The notes under the pieces were generated by a model, which was given only the letters and a program-made list of their open reading frames with translations, had not been told where the DNA came from and ran no database searches. Source: Microvirga soli (GTDB taxonomy: Bacteria; Pseudomonadota; Alphaproteobacteria; Rhizobiales; Beijerinckiaceae). Taken from it: a DNA stretch of 64,000 nt. The stretch covers positions 62,001 through 126,000 of the forward strand of contig NZ_JAERQE010000012.1 in NCBI RefSeq assembly GCF_016734765.1. Reading direction: 5' to 3'. This document shows, in pieces, positions 32,447 to 42,865 of this stretch (position 1 is its first letter; each line of letters begins with the position of its first letter). The position numbers and the translations under genes were made by a program.

Positions 32447-32763
32447 TGGCCGCGAAGATCAAGAAGGGCGATAAGGTCGTCGTCCTGACCGGTCGCGACA
32501 AGGGCAAGACCGGTGAAGTTGTCCAGGTGCTTCCGAAGGAAGAGCGCGCGGTTGTCCGTGGCGTGAACGTCGTGAAGCGCCATCAGCGCCAGACGGCAAA
32601 CCAGGAAGCTGGCATCGTCTCGAAAGAGGCCGCCATCCATCTGTCGAACCTGGCTTACGCGGACCCGAAGGACGGCAAGCCGACCCGGGTTGGTTTCAAA
32701 GTTCTCGAAGACGGCCGCAAGGTTCGTTTCGCCAAGCGCTCGGGGGACCTGATCGATGGCTAA
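32446..32763 (+). CDS. rplX: 50S ribosomal protein L24
   Basis: L24 (105 residues) starts 50S assembly. The KOW motif is [20 protein letters not shown] at the N-terminus. It overlaps rplE by eight bases. Confidence 0.97.
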   Translation: MAAKIKKGDKVVVLTGRDKGKTGEVVQVLPKEERAVVRGVNVVKRHQRQTANQEAGIVSKEAAIHLSNLAYADPKDGKPTRVGFKVLEDGRKVRFAKRSGDLIDG

Positions 32764-33322
32764 GGCTCAGGTGGACGGCTACACGCCGCGAATGAAGAAG
32801 CACTACGAAGAAGTGGTGCGTCCGAAGCTGATTGAAGAATTCGGCTACAAAAACCCCATGGAAGTTCCGTCGATCGAAAAGATCGTCCTGAACATGGGCG
32901 TTGGCGAGTCGACTGCGGACTCGAAGAAGGCGTCGGTGGCCGCTGCCGATCTCGCTCTCATCGCCGGCCAGAAGCCGGTGATTACCAAGGCCCGTAAGGC
33001 TATCTCGCAGTTCAAGGTTCGCGAGCACATGCCGATCGGTGCCAAGGTCACGCTGCGCAAGGCTCGCATGTATGAGTTCCTTGACCGCTTCGTGACCATC
33101 GCGCTCCCGCGCGTCCGCGACTTCCGGGGCCTGAACCCCAAGTCGTTCGACGGCCGCGGCAACTACGCAATGGGTATCAAGGAGCACCTGGTGTTCCCTG
33201 AGATCAATTACGACAGGGTCGAGCAGGTTTGGGGCATGGACGTCATCATCACCACGACGGCGAAGACTGACGATGAAGCCCGCGCCCTGCTGCGTCACTT
33301 CAACTTCCCGTTCCGGCAGTGA
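32756..33322 (+). CDS. rplE: 50S ribosomal protein L5
   Basis: L5 (188 residues) binds 5S rRNA in the central protuberance. Typical segments are [36 protein letters not shown] and [15 protein letters not shown]. Confidence 0.98.
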   Translation: MAKAQVDGYTPRMKKHYEEVVRPKLIEEFGYKNPMEVPSIEKIVLNMGVGESTADSKKASVAAADLALIAGQKPVITKARKAISQFKVREHMPIGAKVTLRKARMYEFLDRFVTIALPRVRDFRGLNPKSFDGRGNYAMGIKEHLVFPEINYDRVEQVWGMDVIITTTAKTDDEARALLRHFNFPFRQ

Positions 33323-33361
33323 GGATAACTGTCCTCAAACGCGGACACTGGAGATAAAAGC

Positions 33362-33667
33362 ATGGCTAAGAAAAGCGCTATTGAGAAGAACAAGCACCGT
33401 CGTGAGCTGGTGAAGAAGTTCGCCGGCCGTCGCGAGCGCCTCCTGGCGGTCGCCAACGACGAGTCGAAGTCCATGGAGGAGCGCTTCGAGGCGCGCCTCA
33501 AGCTGGCCGAGCTGCCGCGCAACGCGAGCCCGACCCGCATCCGCAACCGTTGCGAGATCACGGGCCGTCCCCGCGCTTACTACCGCAAGCTCGGCATGTC
33601 CCGTATCGCTCTGCGCGAGCTCGGCAACAAGGGTCTGATTCCAGGCCTCGTGAAGTCCAGCTGGTAA
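33362..33667 (+). CDS. rpsN: 30S ribosomal protein S14
   Basis: S14 (101 residues) is the long, zinc-free form: only one Cys is seen in the [18 protein letters not shown] region where zinc-binding forms carry CxxC pairs. The C-terminus [20 protein letters not shown] is standard. Confidence 0.97.
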   Translation: MAKKSAIEKNKHRRELVKKFAGRRERLLAVANDESKSMEERFEARLKLAELPRNASPTRIRNRCEITGRPRAYYRKLGMSRIALRELGNKGLIPGLVKSSW

Positions 33668-33681
33668 GGGGAGGGCATCAT

Positions 33682-34077
33682 ATGATCAACGATCCGTTGG
33701 GCGATATGCTCACCCGTATCCGTAACGCGCAGATGCGCCGTCGCGGGACCGTCTCCACCCCTGGCTCGAAGCTGCGCGCTCGCGTTCTCGAAGTTCTCAA
33801 GTCTGAGGGCTACATTCGCGACTATTCGCAGACCGAGTTCGGCAATGGCCGGACCGAGTTTTCGATTGAGCTGAAGTACTATGACGGCCAGCCGGTGATC
33901 CGCTCGATCGAGCGCGTCTCCAAGCCGGGCCGCCGCGTGTATGCCTCCGTCGACACCATGCCTCGCGTGGCCGACGGTCTCGGCATCACCATTCTCTCGA
34001 CGCCCCAGGGCGTGATGGCCGATCACGAGGCCCGTGAGAAGAACGTGGGCGGCGAAGTGCTCTGCAAGGTCTTCTAA
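33682..34077 (+). CDS. rpsH: 30S ribosomal protein S8
   Basis: S8 (131 residues from ATG 33682, [17 protein letters not shown]) binds the central domain of 16S rRNA; in E. coli it represses the spc operon. The upstream in-frame extension overlaps rpsN and is rejected. [20 protein letters not shown] is the family C-terminus. Confidence 0.98.
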   Translation: MINDPLGDMLTRIRNAQMRRRGTVSTPGSKLRARVLEVLKSEGYIRDYSQTEFGNGRTEFSIELKYYDGQPVIRSIERVSKPGRRVYASVDTMPRVADGLGITILSTPQGVMADHEAREKNVGGEVLCKVF

Positions 34078-34113
34078 GGCCAGGCACCCGCACAGAACCA
34101 CGAGGATTCGAAA

Positions 34114-34647
34114 ATGTCACGAGTAGGCAAGAAGCCCGTTCCGGTTCCGTCAGGTGTGACGGCGACCGTCGACGGTCAGATGGTGAAGGTTAAGGGCTCG
34201 AAGGGCGAACTTTCGTTCCTCGTTCCCGAAGAAGTGCTGGTTGCTTTCGAGGACGGCGCCGTGTCGGTGAACCCGCGCGACGAGTCCAAGACGGCCCGTG
34301 CGAAGTGGGGCATGTCCCGCGCTCAGGTGGCGAACCTGGTCGAAGGCGTGTCCAAGGGCTTCGAGAAGCGCCTTGAGATCAACGGCGTCGGCTACAAGGC
34401 CGCCGTTGCCGGCAAGGTGCTGAAGCTGTCGCTGGGCTACAGCCATGACATCGACTACGCGATTCCGGCAGGCGTGACGATCACGACGCCGAAGCCGACC
34501 GAAGTCATCGTCGCCGGCATCGACAAGCAGGTCGTTGGTCAGACCGCCGCCGAGATCCGCGAGTATCGCGGTCCGGAGCCCTACAAGGGCAAGGGCGTCA
34601 AGTATGCCAACGAGTTCATCTTCCGCAAGGAAGGCAAGAAGAAGTAA
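34114..34647 (+). CDS. rplF: 50S ribosomal protein L6
   Basis: L6 (177 residues; [19 protein letters not shown]) sits near the sarcin-ricin loop. The repeated alpha/beta domains and the [14 protein letters not shown] signature are present. Confidence 0.98.
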   Translation: MSRVGKKPVPVPSGVTATVDGQMVKVKGSKGELSFLVPEEVLVAFEDGAVSVNPRDESKTARAKWGMSRAQVANLVEGVSKGFEKRLEINGVGYKAAVAGKVLKLSLGYSHDIDYAIPAGVTITTPKPTEVIVAGIDKQVVGQTAAEIREYRGPEPYKGKGVKYANEFIFRKEGKKK

Positions 34648-34659
34648 GGACGACGTATC

Positions 34660-35022
34660 ATGGCTGAGAAGAAAGGCGCTGAAGATCGCCGCAAGGCTCG
34701 TGTGCGCCGTGCGATCAAGAAAGCAGCGAACGGTCGTCCGCGTTTGTCGGTCTTCCGTTCGTCCAAGCAGATCTATGCCCAGATCATCGACGACGTGCGC
34801 GGCCATACGGTCGCTGCGGCTTCGACCCTCGAGACTGACCTGAAGGGCAAGCTCAAGACCGGCGCTACTGTCGACGCGGCGAAGGAAGTTGGCAAGCTCG
34901 TGGCTGAACGCGCGGTTGCTGCCGGCGTGAAGCAGGTCATCTTCGACCGCTCGGGCTACCTCTATCACGGTCGCGTTAAGGCTCTGGCCGACGCTGCCCG
35001 TGAAGGCGGTCTGGATTTCTAA
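34660..35022 (+). CDS. rplR: 50S ribosomal protein L18
   Basis: L18 (120 residues) binds 5S rRNA. Its basic N-terminus ([20 protein letters not shown]) and C-terminal [20 protein letters not shown] are typical. Confidence 0.98.
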   Translation: MAEKKGAEDRRKARVRRAIKKAANGRPRLSVFRSSKQIYAQIIDDVRGHTVAAASTLETDLKGKLKTGATVDAAKEVGKLVAERAVAAGVKQVIFDRSGYLYHGRVKALADAAREGGLDF

Positions 35023-35086
35023 CGGCGGGTTCAATCCAAGCAACCCTTAGCGAGCGGGCCCGCCGCCCGCGCAAGTGAGAGGTCTC

Positions 35087-35656
35087 ATGGCTAGAGAACC
35101 AAGAGAACGTGCTGATCGCGAAGAGCGCGACAGCGAATTCGTGGACCGCCTGGTCCACATCAACCGTGTCGCCAAGGTGGTGAAGGGCGGCCGTCGCTTC
35201 GGCTTTGCTGCTCTCGTCGTCGTCGGCGACCAGAAGGGTCGCGTCGGCTTCGGTCACGGCAAGGCTCGCGAAGTGCCGGAAGCCATTCGAAAGGCTACGG
35301 ACGCTGCCAAGCGCTCCATGATCCGCGTTGCGCTGCGCGAAGGCCGTACGCTCCATCACGACGTGAACGGCCGCCACGGCGCCGGCAAGGTCGTGCTGCG
35401 TGCCGCTCCCCAGGGTACCGGCATCATCGCCGGCGGCCCAATGCGCGCCGTCTTTGAGGTGGTGGGCATGCAGGACGTGGTCGCCAAGTCGCTCGGCTCG
35501 TCGAACCCGTACAATCTCGTTCGCGCAACCTTCGATGCGCTCAAGAACGAGGACAGCCCGCGTTCGGTCGCCGCTCGCCGTGGCCTGAAGGTCTCGACGC
35601 TGCAGGCTCGCCGCCGTGACGCTGACACCAGCGAAGCCGCTGGCGCTGAAGCGTAA
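35087..35656 (+). CDS. rpsE: 30S ribosomal protein S5
   Basis: S5 (189 residues) takes part in decoding accuracy. The dsRBD-like core is [20 protein letters not shown] with [17 protein letters not shown] 35087 ([12 protein letters not shown]) has a GAGAGG site; the GTG at 35075 is too close to it. It has an extended Ala-rich C-terminus. Confidence 0.97.
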   Translation: MAREPRERADREERDSEFVDRLVHINRVAKVVKGGRRFGFAALVVVGDQKGRVGFGHGKAREVPEAIRKATDAAKRSMIRVALREGRTLHHDVNGRHGAGKVVLRAAPQGTGIIAGGPMRAVFEVVGMQDVVAKSLGSSNPYNLVRATFDALKNEDSPRSVAARRGLKVSTLQARRRDADTSEAAGAEA

Positions 35657-35670
35657 GGGAGACTTTGACC

Positions 35671-35877
35671 ATGGCAAAGAATCCTGCTTCCGCAGCAAAG
35701 ACCGTCACCGTTGAGCAGATCGGCTCGCCGATCCGCCGCGAGGCCAAGCAGCGTCAGACGCTGGTCGGTCTCAAGCTCAACAAGCTTCATCGTACTTCGA
35801 CCTTGGAAGACACGCCTGCGGTTCGCGGCATGATCGAAAAGGTCAAGCACCTCGTGCGCGTTGTCGACGGGCAGTGA
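35671..35877 (+). CDS. rpmD: 50S ribosomal protein L30
   Basis: L30 (68 residues from ATG 35671) shows the small L30 fold core [20 protein letters not shown] and [20 protein letters not shown]. Confidence 0.96.
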   Translation: MAKNPASAAKTVTVEQIGSPIRREAKQRQTLVGLKLNKLHRTSTLEDTPAVRGMIEKVKHLVRVVDGQ

Positions 35878-35887
35878 GGAGAGCGTC

Positions 35888-36361
35888 ATGAAACTCAACG
35901 AAATTCGTGACAACGAAGGTTCTACCAAGAACCGCATGCGTGTCGGCCGTGGCATCGGCTCCGGCAAGGGCAAGACCGGCGGTCGTGGCGTCAAGGGACA
36001 AACGTCCCGTTCAGGCGTGGCGATCAAGGGCTTCGAAGGCGGTCAGATGCCTCTGCACCGTCGTCTGCCGAAGCGCGGCTTCAACAAGCCGAACGCAATC
36101 GACCTCAACGAGGTCAATGTCGGCCGCATCCAGCAGGCCATCGAGGCCGGCAAGCTCGACAAGGGCGCTGCCGTCACGGTTGAGTCGCTGGTTGCAGCCG
36201 GTGTGGTCTCCAAGCCGCGCGACGGCGTGAAGATCCTCGGCGTCGGGGAGCTCAAGACGAAGCTTTCCTTCCAGGTTGCAGGCGCGTCCAAGTCGGCCGT
36301 CGAAGCGATCGAAAAGGCCGGTGGCTCTGTCACCCTGCTGGGTGGCGTTGCGCAGGCGTGA
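35888..36361 (+). CDS. rplO: 50S ribosomal protein L15
   Basis: L15 (157 residues from ATG 35888) is a late 50S assembly protein. The Gly-rich N-terminus [18 protein letters not shown] and the C-terminal [11 protein letters not shown] region fit the family. Confidence 0.97.
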   Translation: MKLNEIRDNEGSTKNRMRVGRGIGSGKGKTGGRGVKGQTSRSGVAIKGFEGGQMPLHRRLPKRGFNKPNAIDLNEVNVGRIQQAIEAGKLDKGAAVTVESLVAAGVVSKPRDGVKILGVGELKTKLSFQVAGASKSAVEAIEKAGGSVTLLGGVAQA

Positions 36362-36390
36362 GCCAGCGCCCACATTGACTAAGATCCAAG

Positions 36391-36425
36391 CGGCGGCCCG
36401 CGTTAAGATCGCGTGGCCGCCGTTT
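36391..36425 (+). terminator. Hairpin between rplO and secY
   Basis: A 12-bp GC-rich stem with one bulge (CGGCGGCCCGCG against CGCGTGGCCGCCG) and loop TTAAGAT is followed by TTT. It probably reduces read-through from the ribosomal genes into secY and adk. Confidence 0.6.
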
Positions 36426-36467
36426 GCGTGATAACCGTCACGGTTCTAGTATTTCGGGGACACCACT

Positions 36468-37805
36468 ATGGCCTCAGCAGCCGAGCAACTTGCGGCAAAC
36501 ATCAATTTCGGCGCCATCGCCAAGGCCGATGAGCTGAAGAAGCGCATCTGGTTCACCCTGGGCGCCCTCATCGTCTATCGTCTCGGCACCTACATCCCGC
36601 TGCCCGGTATCAACCCGGAAGCCCTGGCACAGAGCTTCCAGAATGCCAGCGGCGGCGTTCTCGGCCTCTTCAACATGTTCTCGGGCGGCGCCGTAGAGCG
36701 CATGGCGATCTTTGCCCTGAACATCATGCCGTATATCTCGGCCTCGATCATCGTTCAGCTTCTCACCTCCGTTCTGCCCTCGCTCGAGGCGCTCAAGAAG
36801 GAAGGGGAGGCGGGCCGCAAGATTCTCAACCAGTACACCCGCTATCTCACGGTAATGCTCGCGGTGTTCCAGTCATGGGGCATTGCAGTGGGCCTGCAGA
36901 GCTCCGGCACCATCGTAGACGCGCCTGGTCCGTTCTTCCTGATCTCGACAGTGATCACCCTCACCGGCGGCACCATGTTCCTCATGTGGCTCGGCGAGCA
37001 GATCACGTCGCGTGGCATCGGCAATGGCACCTCGCTGATCATCTTCGCTGGAATCGTGGCGAACCTGCCATCAGCCATCGCCGGCACGCTCGAACTCGGC
37101 CGTCAGGGCGCGATCTCGACCGGTTTGATCATCGGCGTGATCGTCATGGCCGTTGCCATCATCTACTTCGTGGTGTTCATGGAGCGCGCTCAGCGGCGTC
37201 TCCTCATCAACTACCCGAAGCGCCAGGTCGGAAACCGGATGTATGAGGGACAGACCTCGTTCCTGCCGCTCAAGCTGAACACCTCGGGCGTGATCCCGCC
37301 AATCTTCGCCTCTTCGCTGCTTCTGCTGCCCGCGACCATCGCCAGCTTCCAGACCAACGCGGATGGAACAGGGTTCATTTCCACGCTGACCGCTTATCTC
37401 AGTCACGGGCGTCCCGCCTATATGTTCCTTTACGCGGCGCTGATCGTGTTCTTCGCCTTCTTCTACACGGCCATCGTCTTCAATCCGACGGAGACGGCAG
37501 ACAACCTGAAGAAGCAGGGCGGCTTCATCCCGGGAATTCGTCCCGGTGAGCGCACGGCGGACTTCATCGACCAGGTTCTCACCCGCATCACGGTGCTCGG
37601 CGCAATTTACCTGGTGATCATCTGCCTGATTCCCGAACTGCTGGTGTCTTATGCAGCTTTGCCGTTCTACTTTGGCGGCACTTCGCTTCTGATCGTCGTG
37701 TCTGTTACCATGGACACGGTTGCTCAGGTGCATGGTCATCTGCTCGCGCACCAATATGAGGGCCTCGTCAAGAAGGCGAAGCTCAAGGGATCGCGTAGGC
37801 GCTAA
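36468..37805 (+). CDS. secY: Preprotein translocase subunit SecY
   Basis: SecY (445 residues) is the pore of the Sec channel, with ten predicted membrane segments. Typical phrases are RLGTYIPLPGINPEAL at the N-terminus, MPYISASIIVQLLTSVLPSL, and YEGLVKKAKLKGSRRR in the C-terminal tail. It is the usual last but one gene of the spc operon, followed by adk. Confidence 0.98.
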   Translation: MASAAEQLAANINFGAIAKADELKKRIWFTLGALIVYRLGTYIPLPGINPEALAQSFQNASGGVLGLFNMFSGGAVERMAIFALNIMPYISASIIVQLLTSVLPSLEALKKEGEAGRKILNQYTRYLTVMLAVFQSWGIAVGLQSSGTIVDAPGPFFLISTVITLTGGTMFLMWLGEQITSRGIGNGTSLIIFAGIVANLPSAIAGTLELGRQGAISTGLIIGVIVMAVAIIYFVVFMERAQRRLLINYPKRQVGNRMYEGQTSFLPLKLNTSGVIPPIFASSLLLLPATIASFQTNADGTGFISTLTAYLSHGRPAYMFLYAALIVFFAFFYTAIVFNPTETADNLKKQGGFIPGIRPGERTADFIDQVLTRITVLGAIYLVIICLIPELLVSYAALPFYFGGTSLLIVVSVTMDTVAQVHGHLLAHQYEGLVKKAKLKGSRRR

Positions 37806-37859
37806 CAATGGACACCTCGCCCGAAGGCGAGCATTCTCGACGAAGTCAGGGGGGCGTCG

Positions 37860-38441
37860 ATGAGGATCATCCTGCTGGGGCCGCCGGGGGCCGGTAAAGG
37901 CACTCAGGCTGTGCGTCTGGTGGAGCGGCTGGGGATCCCCCAGCTGTCTACCGGCGACATGCTCCGCGCAGCCGTGGCTGCCGGTACACCGGTCGGCCTC
38001 AAGGCTAAGGCCGTGATGGACCGGGGCGATCTGGTGTCGGACGACATTGTCGTCGGCATCATAGCGGACCGTATTGAGGAGCATGACGCCAAAGCCGGCT
38101 TCATCCTCGACGGCTTTCCGCGGACTGTCGCTCAGGCTGAAGCCTTCGACCGGATGCTGGCCGATAAGGGCTTGAAGCTCGATTCTGTCATCGAGTTCAA
38201 GGTCAACGAAGCCGATCTGGTCGAGCGGATCGTCAGGCGGGCCAAGGACACCGAGGCCCGTGGCGAGCCTGTCCGCAAGGACGACAACCCTGAGGTCTTC
38301 AAGACCCGGCTTGAGGCGTATAGAAATCAGACGGCCCCGCTTTCGGCCTATTACGAGCGCACGGGCATGCTGAAGACCGTCGATGGCATGAAGCCCATCG
38401 ACGACGTGACCCTGGAGATCAAGGAAATCCTCGGTCGCTGA
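37860..38441 (+). CDS. adk: Adenylate kinase
   Basis: Adk converts AMP and ATP to two ADP in the cytoplasm. The P-loop is [10 protein letters not shown] (residues 6-15), and the AMP-binding segments [10 protein letters not shown] and [12 protein letters not shown] are present. At 193 residues it is the short-lid form common in alphaproteobacteria, without the zinc lid. Confidence 0.97.
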   Translation: MRIILLGPPGAGKGTQAVRLVERLGIPQLSTGDMLRAAVAAGTPVGLKAKAVMDRGDLVSDDIVVGIIADRIEEHDAKAGFILDGFPRTVAQAEAFDRMLADKGLKLDSVIEFKVNEADLVERIVRRAKDTEARGEPVRKDDNPEVFKTRLEAYRNQTAPLSAYYERTGMLKTVDGMKPIDDVTLEIKEILGR

Positions 38442-38452
38442 GGGGTAGGGGC

Positions 38453-38481
38453 TTGACGGACGGGTTAATTTCCGTTAGGGG
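38453..38481 (+). promoter_or_regulatory. Candidate promoter of the alpha operon (rpsM-rplQ)
   Basis: TTGACG (38453-38458) and TAGGGG (38476-38481) are 17 bases apart, in the 200-base gap between adk and rpsM. The -10 is weak by E. coli standards but acceptable for alphaproteobacteria. Confidence 0.4.
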
Positions 38482-38641
38482 CAAGCTCTTGCACAAGAAC
38501 CTGCATATCCAGAGGGTCTCTATGGAGGGGCCCTTCTGGTTTGTTGTGTTTTTCGCATAAGGAACCCGCGCAAGGGCCGGCCTCCACCGGACGCGCGATA
38601 ATCATAACCCGAAGCTTTTGCTTCCCACATGGAGACGGACG

Positions 38642-39010
38642 ATGGCCCGTATTGCAGGCGTCAACATCCCGACTGCCAAGCGCGTTGTAATCGCGCTTCA
38701 GTATATTCACGGCATTGGGGCCAAGAAGGCCCAGGAGATCATCGAGAAGGTCAACATCCCGGCCGAGCGTCGCGTGAACCAGCTGACCGACGCCGAGGTT
38801 CTGGCCATCCGCGAGACCATCGACCGCGACTACGTCGTCGAGGGCGACCTGCGCCGCGAAGTGTCTATGAACATCAAGCGCCTGATGGATCTCGCTGCTT
38901 ATCGTGGCCTGCGCCACCGCCGCAGCTTGCCCGTTCGTGGTCAGCGCACCCATACGAATGCCCGCACTCGCAAGGGCAAGTCGAAGCCGATCGCCGGCAA
39001 GAAGAAGTAA
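38642..39010 (+). CDS. rpsM: 30S ribosomal protein S13
   Basis: S13 (122 residues from ATG 38642, [20 protein letters not shown]) contacts the P-site tRNA and forms intersubunit bridges. The C-terminal [15 protein letters not shown] is the family signature. Confidence 0.98.
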   Translation: MARIAGVNIPTAKRVVIALQYIHGIGAKKAQEIIEKVNIPAERRVNQLTDAEVLAIRETIDRDYVVEGDLRREVSMNIKRLMDLAAYRGLRHRRSLPVRGQRTHTNARTRKGKSKPIAGKKK

Positions 39011-39020
39011 TTTCCCGAGC

Positions 39021-39046
39021 GGCCACCCCTGGCGGGTGGCCCTTTC
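39021..39046 (+). terminator. Hairpin between rpsM and rpsK
   Basis: A perfect 8-bp stem (GGCCACCC / GGGTGGCC) with a CTGGC loop is followed by CTTTCT; probably a weak intercistronic attenuator. Confidence 0.5.
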
Positions 39047-39090
39047 TCCCGAGCGCCTGGCATGACGGGCGCGCTTGAAGGATCTTTGGA

Positions 39091-39480
39091 ATGGCTAAAG
39101 AAGCTACCCGCGTCCGCCGCCGCGAACGCAAGAACATCGTTTCCGGCGTGGCGCATGTGAACGCCTCGTTCAACAACACCATGATTACCATCACGGACGC
39201 CCAGGGCAACACGATATCGTGGTCCTCGGCCGGCGCGATGGGTTTCAAGGGTTCGCGTAAGTCGACCCCTTATGCGGCTCAGATCGCTGCTGAAGATGCT
39301 GCCCGCAAGGCTGCCGAGCACGGCATGCGCACCCTCGAGGTCGAGGTGTCCGGCCCCGGCTCCGGTCGTGAGTCCGCCCTGCGCGCCCTGCAGTCGGCCG
39401 GCTTCACCGTCACTTCGATCCGTGATGTGACGCCGATCCCGCACAATGGCTGCCGCCCGCGCAAGCGTCGCCGCGTCTAA
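39091..39480 (+). CDS. rpsK: 30S ribosomal protein S11
   Basis: S11 (129 residues) forms part of the mRNA exit channel platform. [20 protein letters not shown] and [18 protein letters not shown] are diagnostic. Confidence 0.98.
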   Translation: MAKEATRVRRRERKNIVSGVAHVNASFNNTMITITDAQGNTISWSSAGAMGFKGSRKSTPYAAQIAAEDAARKAAEHGMRTLEVEVSGPGSGRESALRALQSAGFTVTSIRDVTPIPHNGCRPRKRRRV

Positions 39481-39489
39481 GGTTATCCT

Positions 39490-39512
39490 GCGCGTGGGGC
39501 ACCCCCACGCGC
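39490..39512 (+). terminator. Hairpin between rpsK and rpoA
   Basis: A perfect 10-bp stem (GCGCGTGGGG / CCCCACGCGC) with a 3-base loop lies ten bases after rpsK. It has no T run, so it is more likely a stability or processing element. Confidence 0.45.
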
Positions 39513-39573
39513 GTTCCGGTTTCAAGGGCTGGCCTAGGCCTTCCCTTCAAGCCGTACCTCGAGAGGTGTGGTT

Positions 39574-40590
39574 GTGATCCAAAAGAACTGGCAAGAGCTG
39601 ATTAAGCCGAACAAGCTCGAAGTCTCCCCAGGCGACGATCCGAAGCGTATTGCGACGGTTGTTGCGGAGCCGCTCGAGCGTGGCTTCGGCACGACGCTCG
39701 GCAACTCCCTGCGTCGCGTCCTGCTGTCGTCCCTCCAGGGCGCCGCCGTCACGGCCGTCCATATCGACGGCGTGCTGCACGAGTTCTCGTCCATCCCGGG
39801 CGTCCGCGAGGACGTGACGGATATCGTCCTCAATGTGAAGACGATCGCCATCAAGATGCAGAGCGAAGGCGCCAAGCGCATGACGCTCCGCAAGACCGGC
39901 CCTGGCGCCGTGACTGCTGGCGACATCAACACGGTCGGCGATGTGCAGATCCTGAACCCCGAGCTCGTGCTCTGCACCCTCGATGAGGGCGCCGAGATCC
40001 GCATGGAGTTCACGGTCGATACCGGCAAGGGCTATGTTCCCGCAGAGCGCAACCGCACCGAGGACGCCCCGATCGGCCTCATCCCGGTCGACTCGCTCTA
40101 CAGCCCGGTGAAGAAGGTCTCCTATCGTATCGAGAACACCCGTGAGGGCCAGATCCTCGACTACGACAAGCTGATCATGACGGTCGAGACCAACGGCGCC
40201 GTGACGCCTGAGGATGCCGTGGCCTATGCCGCCCGCATCCTTCAGGACCAACTCCAGGTCTTCGTCAACTTCGAAGAGCCCCGCAAGGAAGAAGCTGCCG
40301 CCGCTGCGCCGCAGCTGCCGTTCAACCCGGCGCTCCTCAAGAAGGTGGACGAGCTCGAGCTGTCGGTCCGTTCGGCGAACTGCCTGAAGAACGACAACAT
40401 CGTCTATATCGGCGACCTGATCCAGAAGTCGGAAGCGGAAATGCTCCGTACTCCGAACTTCGGCCGCAAGTCGCTCAACGAGATCAAGGAAGTTCTGGCC
40501 GGCATGGGCCTGCACCTCGGCATGGACGTGCCGGGCTGGCCGCCGGAGAACATCGAAGATCTCGCGAAGCGCTTCGAAGAGCACTACTAA
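39574..40590 (+). CDS. rpoA: RNA polymerase subunit alpha
   Basis: The alpha subunit (338 residues) dimerises to start polymerase assembly. The N-terminal domain ([20 protein letters not shown]) and the C-terminal DNA/activator-binding domain ([20 protein letters not shown]) are joined by a flexible linker. The GTG at 39574 lies seven bases after GAGAGG and gives the family N-terminus [14 protein letters not shown]; the GTG at 39568 is too close to that site. Confidence 0.97.
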   Translation: MIQKNWQELIKPNKLEVSPGDDPKRIATVVAEPLERGFGTTLGNSLRRVLLSSLQGAAVTAVHIDGVLHEFSSIPGVREDVTDIVLNVKTIAIKMQSEGAKRMTLRKTGPGAVTAGDINTVGDVQILNPELVLCTLDEGAEIRMEFTVDTGKGYVPAERNRTEDAPIGLIPVDSLYSPVKKVSYRIENTREGQILDYDKLIMTVETNGAVTPEDAVAYAARILQDQLQVFVNFEEPRKEEAAAAAPQLPFNPALLKKVDELELSVRSANCLKNDNIVYIGDLIQKSEAEMLRTPNFGRKSLNEIKEVLAGMGLHLGMDVPGWPPENIEDLAKRFEEHY

Positions 40591-40597
40591 GAATTCC

Positions 40598-40629
40598 GAA
40601 GCCGCCTGTCATTCTTGACGGGCGGCTTC
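40598..40629 (+). terminator. Hairpin between rpoA and rplQ
   Basis: A 9-bp outer stem (GAAGCCGCC / GGCGGCTTC) with inner GTC/GAC pairing follows rpoA. Without a T run it is probably a weak attenuator or mRNA-stability hairpin. Confidence 0.45.
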
Positions 40630-40714
40630 GATCAAGCCCCGCCGGAAACCGGCGGATCAAAAGAGAGACGGTCCGTCCCTTGGCACGGCGGCCGGAAGAT
40701 TCAGGAGAAAGCCA

Positions 40715-41137
40715 ATGCGTCACGGATTCCGTGGTCGTCGCTTCAACCGCACGACCGAACACCGCAAGGCCATGTTCGCCAATATGGCGGCTGCGCTGAT
40801 CAAGCACGAGCAGATTGTCACGACGCTCCCGAAGGCCAAGGACCTGCGTCCGGTCGTCGAGAAGCTGATCACGCTCGGCAAGCGCGGTGACATGCACGCC
40901 CGCCGCCTCGCCATGTCGAAGCTGCGCGATGAAGCCATGGTCAAGAAGCTTTTCGACGTTCTGGGCAAGCGCTATGGTGACCGCAATGGCGGCTACACGC
41001 GCGTCCTGAAGGCGGGCTTCCGCTACGGCGACAACGCCCCGCTGGCCGTGATCGAGTTCGTGGATCGCGACGTTGATGCGCGCGGCCAGGATTCGGGCCC
41101 GACCATGAAGGATGAGATCATCGAGGCCGCCGAGTAA
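40715..41137 (+). CDS. rplQ: 50S ribosomal protein L17
   Basis: L17 (140 residues; [20 protein letters not shown]) surrounds the tunnel exit. [21 protein letters not shown] is the family signature. It is the last gene of the alpha operon. Confidence 0.98.
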   Translation: MRHGFRGRRFNRTTEHRKAMFANMAAALIKHEQIVTTLPKAKDLRPVVEKLITLGKRGDMHARRLAMSKLRDEAMVKKLFDVLGKRYGDRNGGYTRVLKAGFRYGDNAPLAVIEFVDRDVDARGQDSGPTMKDEIIEAAE

Positions 41138-41160
41138 TTCTCGGTACAAGCGATCTAATC

Positions 41161-41187
41161 AAGGGCGGCTTTCGAGCCGCCCTTTTT
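41161..41187 (+). terminator. Rho-independent terminator of the alpha operon
   Basis: A perfect 10-bp stem (AAGGGCGGCT / AGCCGCCCTT) with a TTCG loop is followed by TTTGTTT, 23 bases after rplQ. Confidence 0.93.
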
Positions 41188-41282
41188 GTTTGCCTGCTCG
41201 GCTTCCCATATTTCCGGTGGAGCTTGGACTTTCGTGCCCCGGGCTCTATCGAAGGGATATGTCGACCGAGGGATTCGAGACC

Positions 41283-42689
41283 ATGCGCTTTATGCCATTT
41301 CGCCTGTCCATTGCCATCGTGGCCTTTGCTCTAGGGATTGCCGGGGTGCAGGCCCAAACGCAGCGGGTCGTTCCAGAAAGCAAGGCCCAGGTCCAGCTCT
41401 CCTTTGCACCCGTCGTGCGGCAGACGGCAGGGGCGGTCGTCAACGTCTACGCTAAGCGGAACGATCGCCGGCAGAATGCCGCCATCGAGGATTATTTCCG
41501 CCGTTTCTTCGGCGATAACGCGCCGGGCGTTCCGCGCGGCCGGTCGCAGAGCTCCCTCGGCTCGGGCGTCATCGTCGATCCCTCCGGCCTCGTGATCACG
41601 AACAACCATGTGATCGAGAACATGACCGAGGTGAAGGTGGCGCTGGCCGACCGGCGGGAGTTCGAGGCCGATATCCTGCTGCGCGATTCCCGCACAGATA
41701 TTGCCGTCCTCAAGCTGAAGGACGCCAGCAATCTCCAGGCCGTCGAGCTCGGCGACTCGGAGGCCCTTCAGGTCGGCGACATCGTGCTGGCTATAGGCAA
41801 TCCATTCGGTGTCGGCCAGACAGTGACCCAGGGCATCGTCTCAGCCCTGGCACGCACCCAAGTCGGCATCTCCGACTACCAGTTCTTCATCCAGACGGAT
41901 GCCGCCATCAACCCGGGCAATTCGGGCGGTGCCCTCATCGATATGAACGGTCGGGTGGTGGGCATCAATACGGCAATCTATTCCCGCTCGGGCGGCAGCA
42001 TCGGCATCGGGTTCGCCGTGCCATCCAGCATGGTCCGGGTGGTGCTCAACTCAGCCAAGGGCGGCGCGAAGAACGTGGTGCGGCCTTGGCTCGGAGCCCG
42101 CCTCCAGCCCGTCGACGGCGACATCGCCAGCGGGTTGGGATTGGAACGCCCGACAGGCGTCTTGGTGACTGCCGTTTATGACAAGGGACCGGCAGCCGAG
42201 GCGGGCCTCAAGCGTGGCGACGCCATCCTGGAAGTTGACGGGCAGCCGGTCGATAACCCGGATTCCTTCGGCTACCGCTTCACCCTCAAGGGAACGGACG
42301 GGCAGGCGCCGCTGACCGTTTTGCGGGGCGGAAAGCGGAGCATGATGCAGGTCAGGCTGATGCCGCCGCCCGAGAACCCGCCGCGGGATCCGGTGCGCAG
42401 CCGTGGGCGGACCCCGTTTGCCGGCGCGACCCTCGTCAACATGTCCCCGGCGGTGGCCGACGAACTGCAGATCGATGTCGCCGACGATGGAGTCGTCGTG
42501 GCCGAACTGGAGGAGCGCAGTGTCGCTGCCAGCGTCGGGTTCGAGAAGGGTGACCAGATCGTCGCCATCAACGGAGAGCGTGTTGCGAACACCCGGGATG
42601 CGGATCGGCTGATCAACCGCAACGGCGGCTACTGGGAAATCACCGTCAGCCGTGGCGGGCGGACCTTCACGACGGTGCTTGGCCGTTAG
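41283..42689 (+). CDS. Periplasmic serine protease, DegP/DegQ (Do-like) family
   Basis: A 468-residue protein with a Sec signal peptide (residues 1-24, cleaved after VQA). The trypsin-like domain holds the triad His109 (TNNHVIENM), Asp139 (SRTDIAVLKL) and Ser214 (NPGNSGGALI). Two PDZ domains follow (about 265-350 and 375-465). Such proteases degrade or refold damaged envelope proteins. The ATG at 41283 is chosen because it begins the signal peptide; 41259 would add eight residues. The gene precedes rarA, a frequent alphaproteobacterial neighbourhood. Confidence 0.92.
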   Translation: MRFMPFRLSIAIVAFALGIAGVQAQTQRVVPESKAQVQLSFAPVVRQTAGAVVNVYAKRNDRRQNAAIEDYFRRFFGDNAPGVPRGRSQSSLGSGVIVDPSGLVITNNHVIENMTEVKVALADRREFEADILLRDSRTDIAVLKLKDASNLQAVELGDSEALQVGDIVLAIGNPFGVGQTVTQGIVSALARTQVGISDYQFFIQTDAAINPGNSGGALIDMNGRVVGINTAIYSRSGGSIGIGFAVPSSMVRVVLNSAKGGAKNVVRPWLGARLQPVDGDIASGLGLERPTGVLVTAVYDKGPAAEAGLKRGDAILEVDGQPVDNPDSFGYRFTLKGTDGQAPLTVLRGGKRSMMQVRLMPPPENPPRDPVRSRGRTPFAGATLVNMSPAVADELQIDVADDGVVVAELEERSVAASVGFEKGDQIVAINGERVANTRDADRLINRNGGYWEITVSRGGRTFTTVLGR

Positions 42690-42737
42690 CGCATCGTGCG
42701 GAAAAGTGGACCCAGTTTTCCGGTCCACACGATGCGC
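42689..42737. repeat. Dispersed palindromic repeat, copy A
   Basis: A 10-bp perfect outer stem (GCGCATCGTG / CACGATGCGC) encloses a second internal pairing (GGACC/GGTCC and GGAAAA/TTTTCC). It starts at the last base of the preceding gene. The sequence resembles the REP-like elements scattered between genes in Methylobacteriaceae. Confidence 0.7.
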
Positions 42738-42750
42738 TCATTAAAAAGTG

Positions 42751-42802
42751 GAGCATCGGGTTGATCCCAAAAGTGCAAATCCACTTTTGGGTCCGATGCT
42801 CT
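42751..42802. repeat. Dispersed palindromic repeat, copy B
   Basis: A long imperfect hairpin starts GAGCATCGG, ends CCGATGCTC, and has an inner CCAAAAGTG / CACTTTTGG pairing. It is about 14 bases from copy A and is nearly the same as copy C at 46633-46682. Confidence 0.75.
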
Positions 42803-42865
42803 AAGCGCGACGGCGGCGTCAGGATCGGCTATTGATGACGGAACACATTTGAGTCCCTGTTCATC

